The notes below the pieces were generated by a model that worked only from the letters and a program-made list of their open reading frames with translations, searched no databases and was not told the origin of the DNA. A program made the translations under genes and the position numbers. A stretch of 64,000 nt of DNA from Eimeria necatrix (lineage: Eukaryota > Apicomplexa > Conoidasida > Eucoccidiorida > Eimeriidae), in assembly GCF_000499385.1 (NCBI RefSeq), contig NW_013654410.1:30001-94000 (forward strand). The letters run 5' to 3'. Of the stretch, positions 35,301 through 46,685 are shown piece after piece. Position 1 is the first letter of the stretch, and the number at the start of each line of letters is the position of its first letter.

Positions 35301-36564
35301 GGTTGAGAGAACGGATACGTATGGATCTCCGTCGTTTGTATTCTCTGTAATCGATTAAACACTGAGTTTTTCACAGGTTGATTCACGTGTGCACTGTCTA
35401 TGTTCGTACTTTCTGCAGGCGACGAGTGCTGCGTGGCTCGGAGACGGCCAGAAGTTGTGTGGGGCGAAGGTAGCATGGACGAAGGAAAGAGTGGCCAGTT
35501 TAGAGTCCCAGGGAGGCAGTGATGGAACGCTCCAGTGCTTGGAAGGAGCCTCCAACTGCAACTGTGGCCAGAACATTTCCGGCTTGGGGAGGACATTGAC
35601 TGGATCTCTGGCTGCACAAGACGAGCTCCTTGCAAATCAGGTACCACTTGCTGTGGCAGAGGGTGAGGAGTCGGTCCTCCACGCAACACAGGCTTCACGG
35701 ATTTTGCCTTACTCACTTAGTGGCACTCAGCTGGATGCGGTCCCCCAGCATGTGGTACAGAGGGAGTATGTTGCACGAATGGAAAAGCTTGGCAGCATCG
35801 CACCTCCGGGGTCAAGGATATCTCGGGACACTTGCAACACCGCTTCTGTAACTTCTTCTCGCAGTGAACAGCGCGGTGGGGACAGAACACATGCCAGTAG
35901 GAGTTCAGCCTTTCCATCAGGGCCAGGGTATGATGGAAACACACGGCCAGAAGCGGAGAGGAAGTTCGACCCTGCCAGTCTTCTTCCATTCGCAGAGAGC
36001 CAGCTGGACGACTCGGAAAAGAAATGTCTCGTTAGGGCACCGTACCGCTCAGCTGATGACGATGCACGAAACTACAAGTTGGAGGGGCCAGGATTTGCCT
36101 CTTACTGGAGTTCAGAGGAACAGGCTGCAGAAGGCCGCATTGCTATACCAGAAGCACACAAAACAGTAGTGCCGTCAACGGAAATCGATACAGCTGTGCG
36201 CCAGCCGCAAAGTCCCCTCAGTGGAGACTGTGCGCCCCTCTCTAAAGATGAGTGGCACTTCCTCATGAGGAATCTGAACCACTTACTGCGTGCGGCAGCA
36301 GAAGAAATTCTACGCCTGGATACTGGGCGGGTCCGAGACACAGGCAGCACGGATGAACAGCGGCAGAGCAAAGATCAAGTCAACATTGAGCCATCGGAGC
36401 AGGTGGCGCATGATTGCACAGAAGGTCTTCGAAACGCAGGGCCTACTCACCCTGAAGCGACGCTGGCTGTTCAGGACACCAACGTATCTTCACCGTCTCG
36501 AGAGAGCAAGGTGCCAGCTGAAACGGATACAGGCTTCCAGCCACACCAGCACGCTCCAGATTGA
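32357..36564 (+). CDS. CCCH-type zinc-finger protein, multi-exon
   Basis: Exon 1 runs 32357-33068 (ATG in ccaATGg) and encodes a Ser-rich disordered region. Exon 2, 33161-33440, contains THTVRCGPFGPRTGSTPMMT and ends FDRRDPYRHFYIPVDCPLAR. Exon 3 starts at 33960 in matching phase and carries the finger CQMAQVAQTGRCQYIHKCAF-FH, with spacing C-x10-C-x5-C-x3-H, slightly longer than the usual C-x7-9-C. A charged helix (EDRQEAELHWKAWEAEW, then LEKEIRRKVEGIIK) follows, then Ser/Thr-rich sequence. Further coding lies in about 34802-35121 and in 35419-36564 (stop). That last part is acidic and disordered except for one helical block, DEWHFLMRNLNHLLRAAAEE. Exon joins after 34685 are not settled. CCCH fingers of this type usually bind mRNA and regulate stability or translation. 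There is a single finger and no other domain that I recognise. Confidence 0.6.
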
Positions 36565-39500
36565 GTCGTTCCAGTCACTGGAGTTACTCTGACGAGCTTG
36601 CCAGTTGGGCGTAACTGCTTGTATGTGAGCAACAGCCGTAGGTAATCTGGTTGCTGTAAACGACCACAAAGTTTAAAGCGTTCGTGTACGCGTATCGAGG
36701 CTGTTGCGTTACAGAGTGCGGCAGTTCCACTGCATGAGTGTTGCTCTTTCATGGATGCGTTGCACTAGTTTTCTTTACTGCAGATGGAACCTTAGAGCCC
36801 GTATTGTTCTCTTCGTGTCGTGGCCAAAGCGTGCTGGCACCTGCGAGTTGCACTTGTGGGTCAGGTTCCCTGACTGCATTGAATTATTTGTTGTGTCAGC
36901 GTGGCGTGCCAGCGCACGATCGCACAGTTTGCGGGACAGTTCTTGGAAGTCCCGCACACCTCTTGTGTGTAGTAGCACTAGGTGCCGACGTGAAGTCGGG
37001 TCATATAAATCAAAGAGGAAAATGCTCTGTCTTCGTCGTCTCGTTTCGTCACTTTGACCAATGTAATGGTTCGTGGGTCTAATTAGGGAGGAGTTAGGTA
37101 CCTTGCAGTGCTGTTCGAATGTTAGGCGCGCTCTCTGCGGAAGTGCTCCTCGTGAATGAGTGTAGGGGATTTCATTTCCGTGGACGAGTACAACGAAGAC
37201 TGACATTGTGCGGGCTGGCTTTAATGCCTATCTTCGTAGCTGCAATGCATGGAGTTCGTAGCTGCAGCTCCCCGCTGGGTCGTACTACTGTACGCGCGTT
37301 CATTTCCTACCCGGAGTAGTATGGCGACGGGCTTCTCGGAGAGCTTGCACCGGCTGTAGACCTACTGCAGGTCTATAACGGCATAGCTCTGTCGTATTTC
37401 CAGCTCCTCATTTTATGTGGACTAGAGGCTTCAAGGGTCGCCGTTGCGCCCAACGCAGGTCAAATTTGTGTGTGCGTTGCCAACGGTGAGACCACGGCAG
37501 CTGCCATATTCAGGCGCTATAGGCAACGTAAAGCACATCCAGTGCTGTAACGCTACGTAGTCCGAAGCCCTCTCAAAAGTTGTATGCGCTTCCGCGCCTT
37601 CGATAGAAGCACTGTACTGGATAGTGGCGTAGGGTTCTTGACGAGTCAATCCAAAGTGAAGTTGTTCGCTACGTCTGAGCCTAAAGCATTTCCGTACTCC
37701 TTCAGTGTCACCCCTCAGCCCCCCAGTGCACCTCAAGCATGTGGAGATACGCAGGCTACTACTACGGCAGTAGGCCTTCAACTGCCTGGCAGCGTGCACT
37801 GGCAGGTCGAGCAGTGTAGAAATTCGATGTTTTCCAATCATCCCGCAGTTCTCAGTATTTGGCACAAGCGTACTAGTGGGACGCTGGATGAGTGCAACGG
37901 GCCGGCACGAGAGTCCGGCGTGCTCCCAAGCAGCAAAAAGGCTAATATCCATTGTAGTCATACTTTCCATCCGTTCTTCCGAGGCACTGCTATAATTTGT
38001 CTTTTCTGCGTCTTAGCGTAACCAAGTGCCTTTAGATCCACTGTGGTATAGCACCTGTGATACCACACCGCGCATGTGCGGATGCTTACCATTGCCAGCT
38101 ACCGTGCTTGGCAATAATTATGTGCATCTGGTGGCCTGCGCCTACAAAGGCTTAAATGCACAGAGGACTTCGCACTGCGGAGGGATACAGGTGCTAATTT
38201 ACGTCTGTTCCTTGTCCCTACTCTACCTTGCACTGAACGAACTGGTTGGAGCAAATACACCGAACTACAAAAAGCAACACATCAGTATCGAAAGTGCATC
38301 TTCAGGAAATACGAGAGCACGGAGCCTAGCCGAGGTGTTCATTCCTCAACAGCATCTAAAGAGTACCGCATGTATCTTTGTTTTCCCATGGGCGTACTGG
38401 TTCCCCTTTGGCATGCGTTTCCACGCCTCCCGTGAAATAATCAGTGTGTTCTCAATGACGCAGTTGTCCCTTAAGGCCTTTAAGGAAAGTCCAGCAGCGG
38501 CATTGCGTGCAGTAATTTGCAAAGGAAAATATGAATCAAAAGGTACAGTGCATCTTGGCAATGCCCAATTAAAGTACACGCCATTCATAGTGCTTCCGTG
38601 ATTTTTGGCCCGTAGGCCGTCGGCACTCAACAAAACTAAAACACCTTTTCCCCAAATCGAGATAGTACCCCTGCACACAGCGAAGGTGAAGTACATGCGG
38701 GTACCTATAGTGGCTTAAAGACTTACTTCAAGCTATAATAGGTTCCCGCTTGTACCTCACCTTTGCAGAAGAGCAAATTTCTCGGTGATATTTTCAAAAT
38801 TCCCTGGTGCGACTGATCCTGAAACAGCCCGGTAAACACAATCTTTTGCAGTCAAAAGAAGCCTTCGATTTGGAAATATAAGGACTTACTATACCTCCCT
38901 CCATAGACACTGAGTCTCGCAATTCAAAATATCAAATCCCAACTCTCATGGTTCAGCGTGTGCAGAATTAAGACATGCCTATTTTCCCATTTCACCGGCT
39001 ATTCCGAATTCCTCTCATTCGCATCATTTGCTGCGTACACGAATGCACTTCATTTGTCATGAGCTAATATGTTACGGCCCCAAACCCACGAAAGAACAAA
39101 AACAGGAAAGACGTGTGCTATAAAGTGGAGCGGGCGTGGATAAATCTAACGAAACAAAATGAAGCCCCATTACCCCATCATCTCCAAAGATCGGAAATTG
39201 TTGTCGAGGAAACCCAACTTAGGTCTACACAAGCTCTTTCGATTTAATTGAAGATATGATTGTTTGCACTACGTCAACGTGTAAGCAAGTACTCAATTCT
39301 TGAGTGGTTGAGTTCGAAGAAGCCTCAGATTTTACCTGAACATGCGTCCCTGCAGGTGCAGCAACTAACGTGGTTATTCTTTACACATTCTTGTAAATCA
39401 TCACGTGCGACACAAATTATGAAAATATGCTTGTAGTCGGACAATTCAGGAAGCCCCGCTTCCCGCAGTTGGCACCGAATATTCTGAGAAAACGAGGTCG

Positions 39501-40079
39501 CGACATCGTTTGACTAAGCAGAAGGGCTCTACGCGCCTAGATACAAGCCTTGTATAAAGCAAAATACAGGATAGTGAGAATAAAAGAGGTTGCTGAAGCT
39601 GTGCTAAGCCGAAGAATGCTGATCAGCAAGCATTGGTCAGCATTGGAGTTGTGGTGGGGCTGCCCAATGGTCCACAATTCCGTCGCCGAAGATCCACAAA
39701 GCGTACACAGCTATGCTGCCTTTTCAAGTTTTAATGGCGGATATTTAGACAGTTCTTGATTTGTTCCGAGACCAAAGCAGCAGAGGCAGCATTCATTCGG
39801 TCTCATTTTTGGCTTCCTCGGTGCAATAAGCATCATGAGCATCATGACTCATTGCAGCCGTGGATCGCTTAACAACACTTAACCTCAGTGGGCTTTAAAT
39901 AAGTCTAGCTGTGCTCCTGTAGGATGTTTTAGTGGCTAGTACCGTCAGTGTGCTGGCCGCGTCGACCTGGAGCAGGGACGGTTCTTCCATTATACTGCTG
40001 CTTACGGTCAAAGGTCTGATAAACTACCCTACGCCACCCGCTCAAACTTGATAAACAACAGCAGCTCCCCAGAAGGAAG
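36565..40079. other. Spacer of about 3.5 kb with two unassigned open frames
   Basis: Two plus-strand open frames follow each other, 37584-38021 (145 codons) and 38026-38601 (191 codons). The second contains one hydrophobic stretch (VLIYVCSLSLLYLALNELVG). Neither has a recognisable domain, low-complexity tracts like neighbouring genes, or clear splice partners. They could be chance, or exons of a small membrane protein. The remainder, especially 38600-40000, is AT-richer and empty. The promoter of the PqiA-like gene must be near its right end. Confidence 0.35.
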
Positions 40080-43000
40080 ATGGATCGCCGGTGTGGGGAG
40101 TTGTCTGTCATTCAAAAACTCAAGCATGCTTTTGGAGCAGCGCTACTTCTGGCGTCCATGGTACTTTACATACTCGGGGCATCAGCTCCGGCTGTACGAA
40201 TCGCCGGTACGCCAATTTAAGAGGGATATTTGTGAGAGTCCTGTTCCCCTTTCTTTCTATTGGAAGAACAACTCGGAACTGGAGCTTGAATCGGTGTTTT
40301 TCTGACTTTACAGATTGGCGTAGGCTATTCTGGCTTGCCATGACATATATTTTATTCGCGTCCTTCGTGTAGCTTTGGTTGTCAAGAGTCTTCAGGAGTG
40401 TTCTGCACAGCATAGGTATACAGGGGTTCCCTTTATCTGTGTTGTCATGATGAGTTGCAGGCAGATTCCCTGGGCTATCAGAAATCCCATTGGAAGCTCA
40501 GGATTTTTCAATGCCAGCTCTGCTTCGTCTACTTTTGCGTCAGGGCAATTACTTTCCGTTCATGTGTATCATCACATTTTCATTTGTTCTGCCGTTTATT
40601 AAGTTCATTCTCATAGCGGCTACTCTGGTGATGGCAACGTGTTGCCGTCGGCGCGCACATTTAGCTCTTCTGCCGCTAAAAATCGTTAGGGTTCTTCGTG
40701 TAATATGTAAATATCAGCTTGTGGACGTATTTGCTATTATTTTTCTGTTAACTTTTATCAACTTTGTCGGAATATCCGCAGAACCGCTTTCTGCAGTTCG
40801 AGCGTATCAGGCGCACTGCCTTGTCTTCATCGTAACTACCCACTGGCTTTGCCACTGCTATTCAGAGGCGTTTGAGCGACACCAGCAAAAATGTGACTTA
40901 GGTCGTTGCTGTGTCGCTCTCTCAAGTCCTCTGCTTGCAAGGAGATCGCCCGTGAATACCACCACTGTCGACGGACTGGCCCCTAATGGCTGTACCACAC
41001 CGCTTGGTGCTTCAGAATGTTCGACAACATTTATGTCGAGCAGGCCGTCAACAGGCTCTTTTCACAACGAACAGAAATACCTGAAGAGGAGTGGGATAGC
41101 GAAGTGCCACAGAGACGTGCACCAACGTGCAGCGAATGACTCTCATTCCCTGCTGCCAGGCTATTCGTCACCTCAGCCAGTTGGCCTACCAGGAGATTTT
41201 TCAGGTCTCCCAAGTCCAATGAAGTTTCATCCTGAATTTAGTGGGGAAACAAATTCTAGAATAGAAGGACCGAGTCTTGTGAGGCTACTTTTGGGCAGGC
41301 ACCTGCTGCGGGTTGACCCAGGTTCTCACGCCCTTTTCTCCTTGAGCAGTACTTCGAGTGATGCGTGCCTTGGAGATGGGCAAATTCTTAGCGGGCAGTC
41401 ACGAGTCCCATCCCAAACTGCAGGGGAGGCAGTTTCCAATGTTGACATGGGGCGCACCAACTATTCAAGATGCTCTCTCTTGGAATGCCGAGTACGGATT
41501 TTGTTCTTAGTACTTAGCTGTTGCATATTTTTTTTCGCCATGCTAATTTGCTGGGTACGACCGATTATGCAAGTTTCTGTTGTCCCCGGACAGCAAAGAG
41601 ATTTTGCAATAGATACCTTGACTATGTCTCTCGGTAATATTTTTTGGAGGATGTATTCTTTGGGATATGTGGCAAGTGGATGCGGCACCATTGTTGTTTT
41701 TCCTCTTGTTGTCACGTTCGTTTCATTCGCCGCCTCCCTGGGTTCCCTGGTAGGCTCCTGCTTCCTACACCGTTCTGAACAGAGTTGTGCGTCGCTTCGC
41801 GCCTCGAACGTGCTTTCAGCTGCCTCGCCACAGGCTCCCTGTCGCATTCCAGTTGTCGGTGGCAGAGCCATTTACGTGACGAGAACGCTTTCAGGCATAT
41901 CAGCTCTCGTTGGAGATGTTGCTATGCCTGACGTCCTAAGTATGGGTCTCCTGACAGCCTTCTTCATTTTCAACAGTATCGACTTCTTTGGAGCACGTAT
42001 TCCAGGTGTTTCTCTTGGTCAGCCGAATAGCATGCTGGAGAGACTCCTGTGGAACTTCAGTGGCTTCTGGGGAATACTTGCGTTAGGATTCAGTGCATCA
42101 CAAGTGCATAGGCTGTCGCAACCCTTTGAGGGCGTCTCTCAAGACATGCGTCTACCGCTGCGGAAGATTCAGTCGTCGAGCTCCTCAGGCATACCGTCCG
42201 CATTATCGTGTGCAGTACGACAGAGATCGCTGAAACGCAGTAGGGATGTTGTTAGTGACGACAGCGACGAATTTTTTCCGGATGAATTTCTCACCGATTG
42301 TCTGCCAACGCGGGCTACGCGAGCTGACACTGTGCCCGCATCTGCTTGCATTAGCACGATACGTCCACACGAAAGCAGCAGCTGGAAGACCGTTTCTTTC
42401 TGGTTAATACTTCATGGATGCGCTCGAGTGATCATTTCGTTGACTCTTGTGCTGCCAATATGGCTTAAGCCAATGGAAACAGTTGATGTGGACCTCAGCA
42501 ACGTTGTGAGTCAACATTCCCCGGTAGCTGACCTTTAAATTTGCCACTCCCCTCCAGTGCGTGGTTTACTTTGCAGAACCCGAAGCTTCATCGTTTCCCT
42601 GCAAGCAAAAGGGGCCAGATGTTGAAGTTCTGATGTGTGGATTTGCCTTCAGAATAATCATTTACAAGGGTTCTCTGACTTTATGAACCCTTTGTTAGAG
42701 AAACTTTTGCCTCGTTCCTTTGGTGATTGTGCCTCCGGTAGCCATGTTGCTCCACCACCTTGCAGTGGATCCAAACCTCTAGCGTACACTCGGACGACAA
42801 CTTATGAGGCTACCGCCCGATGGGCTACAGGCCTCAACACGGCGCAGCTGCATGTTGTGCGCTTTGATACAGCCCCCCAAAATAGGTAAGCAGTGAACAT
42901 GCGAACAGAATATCCAAATGTCGGTGAGCACCGTATTTGAGTTGGCAGCAAGCTTGTGTCAGTGTCGATTTAGGGAGTGCGTGAAGTTGGGAAACATTTG

Positions 43001-44245
43001 AACTAGCTCACTTCAAGTTTAGGCATAGATTAAGTAAATTCTGTAAGTTTGCGGAGTGCCTCTTGACAACACAGCATTTAAGTCGATTTTGGTGAAAATT
43101 TAGCTTTGGATAGGTTCGAAGACGTACTCAATGCCTCTGTCAACAGGGCTTTATCGATTCCACAGAATAGAAGGAACGAGTTCTGAAGATAATAGTGCAG
43201 CTCGCTTCATTACTTCCGCGGCCACACTACTGTCACTTTTTCATGTAGAAAGCGTGCCACACATGGGTAATATGAAGATTGCAGCTCTGTCTTTTCAAAT
43301 AATTGTAGACTATGATTGGTGAGACTCTACTGATTGGGCCCCTAGCATGGACGTACGAACCGAGCGGGATTTCCTTTTGTTCTAATGCGCTGTGCACAGG
43401 ATTGTACTCACAGTATCAGGAATGGTTAAGACTCTTGCGTTGTCATTGCGTATTGGCGAATGCATTTACGGAGAAAAGCCTGGGACATGTCCCGTTGTGT
43501 GGGATGGCACTGACGGCTGTTGCGGAGACGACATCGAATTCACCTTTAGAATGAGTGTGCAATGCAGAAACACGTTTCCTTATATCTCCATGCCAGTACT
43601 GCTACCGATATACTTGTCGAGGCTGGTGGTGAGGGAAAAAATTTTAGGCATTTTCGAGGTAGAAGTGGCGGACATAACACAGGATGTCGAAAACCAGTTG
43701 TCTGAAGCAGCACGGGGGTTTCTCGCTCCACAAAACAAGTGGATTTACTGGACAAATGGAGAGTTTTTAAACTTGGTTGACTTCCTTAACTTACTTTTGA
43801 GTATAAATGCCCCTGCCGGACTGAGATGCCCCGGTGGTGAGTGACTTGAAGCTTCTGGTGTCGAAGCGCGTCATCTTTCCGTGTAATTGACTATAGGATC
43901 CCAGGAATTGTTCTAGCTCGTTCCACCAAGAGATTACCGGCGTTACCATACAGCGCCGTGACGAAGAATTACCAATTGTGAGTGGCGCAGCTTGCATCTA
44001 CAAATGGTGACTATAAACTGCGAAGACGACTAGCAGTGACCAATGGCATTACGTTGCATTCCGCACGTCTGCCTAACCCGGCTGTGGTGTACAAAAGGCG
44101 CCTCCAGAAATATTCGAGGGAACTACAGATTCGAGCTCTTCTGCAAAAAGGGAATTTTGACTTGACTATGTTCCTGGGTGAGTTCCAGGGTACAAATATC
44201 AGTGGGAGGGGTGCGAGGCGACACATAACTGTACAGCGTCATTAA
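40080..44245 (+). CDS. PqiA/LetA-like polytopic membrane protein with C-terminal soluble region
   Basis: Exon 1 (40080-40206) starts MDRRCGELSVIQKLKHAFG and contains a membrane helix LLLASMVLYILGASAP. It joins in phase 1 to exon 2 (40461-42505). The first PqiA-type unit is GNYFPFMCIITFSFVLPFIK, then LLPLKIVRVLRVICKYQLVD-VFAIIF. A Ser-rich linker (about 40880-41440) leads to a second unit: FFFAMLICWVRPIMQVSVVP, then GTIVVFPLVVTFVSFAASLG, then MPDVLSMGLLTAFFIFNSID. A last helix is FWLILHGCARVIISLTLVLP. Exon 3 starts at 42558 in phase 0 (CVVYFAEPEASSFPCKQ). Later exons (about 42650-42886, 43392-43838 and about 44020-44177) encode a Cys-containing soluble region (RIVLTVSGMVKTLALSLRIG, then VEVADITQDVENQLSEAARG). 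Bacterial PqiA/LetA proteins move lipids between membranes together with MCE partners. The location in this parasite is unknown. Exons after 42600 are approximate, and the 44245 stop assumes that the last frame is terminal. Confidence 0.6.
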
Positions 44246-44246
44246 A

Positions 44247-46685
44247 CTAGCTGCTCTCCTTTGTTTTTGACTGGACACCAGTCTTTGTGGTGCCGGACAA
44301 CGGAATCCCTGATGCGGCTGTCCCTGGGCAAGCTTCCAAGGTAGATCGTAGCACGTCGAAGTAAGATGCTAAGGTTATCCTCTGCCCTCCAGGAAGTTTA
44401 ACCCAAACAGTGCTGTTTTTCTGCAGCTCCATGGCAACCTCGTTCATACAGCAGAGGTACGAGCCGGGACCCAACCTGCAAATGTGCGCAGCGAGCGAGC
44501 GATATTCTGGTAGCTCACACAAATGCGCAACTGCTTCGTCAAGCGGGTCATCTCGAACTGGGGTGTACGGAGGGCAAAATTGCTCCGACTGAAGTCCATA
44601 GCCTGGTGTTGATGTCCTTGAAGCAGACGATGGAGGCTTCGAGGTTGGCTGTGCAGCCGTTGAGGTGACTTGGAATTTGTTGGAACTTGTTGGGTGTTTC
44701 GCTGATGCAGTTGGCTGTTTTGTGGCAGTCGCGGGTTTTTGACGAGTCTCTGGAGAAGGCGTCAGCACTAAAAAGTCAGCTTGCATGTGACGGAGACTCT
44801 CATCAACTGGAACAGCTGGGATACCAGTAGATGCGAGAGGGGATATTTGAGTTGGCTCCACTGGGTGGATATGTAGCTCGTTTGACTGCAACGCTTCTGA
44901 TCGTACATAACAGTTCTCAGTTGTTTCCGCACAACCAATAGCCTTGCGGATTCTTTCCATTGCCGTGCGACTCCTAAACAAGTCTTGCTTTGCCTCTGCC
45001 AACTTCTCACGTTTGTCATTAATAGCAGCCCTACATAGCTCTTGCTGGATACGGGTATCCAGGGCAAGTTTGCGGCTCTTCGACACTTCCGTCAGATAGG
45101 CGAGTTGGCGTTCCGTGTCATTCTTTCGCAGCTGTGCCTCGAGCTCTTGCATGTATGCGTCTTTTGCCGCCATAGCCTTCAGCATCTGTTGTAACTGTGA
45201 GTGGGCTCCCGTGAGATCACCGCTCAGCACGTGCACTCGCTCTTCCAGCTGTTTAAGTAACGTGTCACGACGCACGACCTCAGCCTGCAGTTGCAAAATT
45301 CTTTCGTCTCGGCTTGCTAAAGTTGTCTTGAATGCATTGCACTGCTCGACTGCCACTCGATACTCTTGCTCGGCCTGTTCTCGTTTTTGTTGCTCCTTCT
45401 TCAGGCGTTCTTTTGCATGGGTTGATAGAGAATCCAGCTCTCTTGACTTTTGCTGTAAATAAGTCTCGATGCGAGCTACCTTCATATCGCGCTGTGAAAG
45501 CAGCTCTAGAAGCTCTGCTGCCTCCTTGCGCTTTTCTGTAAGCTTTTCGAAAGTGTGTTGCTGCAATTCATCTGTGGCTGCACGTTCTGCGCGTAGTGTT
45601 TTGATCTCCGCCTCCGCAAGTTCCAGTTTACCTCGCAGTTCTGCTGCGCCCTGTACCATAGAGATTGCTTGAATTCCTAGTTGAACGGCCGATGCCTCCT
45701 TAGCAGCCGGATCTATAGTATTAAGTGCAGTAGCCTGCCGCTCTTTCTGCAGAAGCAACTCCATCAGTTCCTGTCGCTCATGCCGAAGCACTTCAATTCG
45801 CCGACGCATCGTTTTGAGTTCAGCTTCTTGTTCCTTAAGAGCTGCTTCACTTGTTCTGCAAATACACATGGCAAGAGTAAATGAAGCACAGCGGTGTAGC
45901 GTCCTGGGTCGCCCTGGCAAGCACATTAATTGCTATGAACCGCTTGCTAAGGGAATCGCCGACGAGCATGTGGGACGACGGCCCACGACTTACCCTTGTG
46001 TAGTCGCTTCTTGGGCAACTTTCTCTTGCTTGAGATGTTCCTGCAGTTTGGATAGTGCGTCCTGCAGCTCTGCTTCTTTCATATCTAGCTCGTTCTCTCG
46101 AGCGTTCAGAATGTGCTGGAGGCGCTTTGCTTCTTGCTCCCAGTCGTTCTGATAAGAGGTGGTGGTAATGTTGGGTGCAATGGCCGCTGGGGACGTGGTT
46201 GCCCTAGGCCTGTAGGGTTCGCCACTCAATTTGCCGCGGGACTGCGTCCCTGGTTCAGGCACCCTGACATACTGGGAAGGCTGTTGCGCAACTGGCTTGC
46301 GGTTATTACTACTTGCTGAATGGGTAGGTTGAACGTAGGACACTTCTCCTGGAGATACAACAAGAGCGTTAGTTTGTCCATCTGCTGGAAGTGGCGGCTG
46401 CACATGTTGATAGGCAGTTGTGAAGCTGCTCAGTGGGCTGCTTGCACACAGTCCGGACACTTCGTCTACATAATTAGTGGGGTACACGGCTCCAGAAGAG
46501 GTAGAGACCTTCTGAGGAACAACATTGAATGCAGTATGCAAAGGGTATGAAATGTAATGGCTAGTGACAGGTGCTGAGCCCGTATCAGCATATGTAACGG
46601 GATGCATGCTGGAGGAATAAGGTAGCCTCTTCAGGAGGTGACGCCGAGGGACGGGGCAGATGTCGCCACACTGCAAAAGCGTCAT
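44247..46685 (-). CDS. Coiled-coil protein with GAR-like C-terminal domain
   Basis: Two exons, 46685-45994 (donor GTAAGT) and 45855-44247, join in phase 2 to 766 residues. I chose the ATG at 46685 because the longer frame upstream begins with a non-ATG codon; a later ATG at about 46606 is possible. The N-terminal 170 residues are Ser/Pro/Thr-rich. A long heptad-type coiled coil follows, from YQNDWEQEAKRLQHILNARE through about residue 480 (for example ERILQLQAEVVRRDTLLKQL). After a Pro/Ser/Thr linker the C-terminus has a compact domain: DPLDEAVAHLCELPEYRSLA, then CRLGPGSYLCCMNEVAMEL, then STVWVKLPGGQRITLASYFD. The last block resembles the GAR (Gas2-related) pattern, with a basic or Gly-rich lead, then V-x-V-x-x-x-GG-x-x-x-L-x-x-[YF]-[FL]. 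GAR domains bind microtubules, so a cytoskeletal role is possible but unproven. Confidence 0.65.

Noticed and set aside
38026..38601. 191-codon plus-strand frame with one hydrophobic stretch
   Set aside because: No recognisable domain or linked exons, so it is not strong enough to call as a gene. It is noted in the spacer entry.
44178..44183. GTGAGT donor near the end of the PqiA-like gene
   Set aside because: It could end an exon, but no downstream acceptor with coding sequence is visible before the convergent gene. The in-frame stop at 44245 was used instead.
45115..45884. Ser/Cys-rich plus-strand frames opposite the coiled coil
   Set aside because: They are antisense readings of a well-supported coiled-coil exon.
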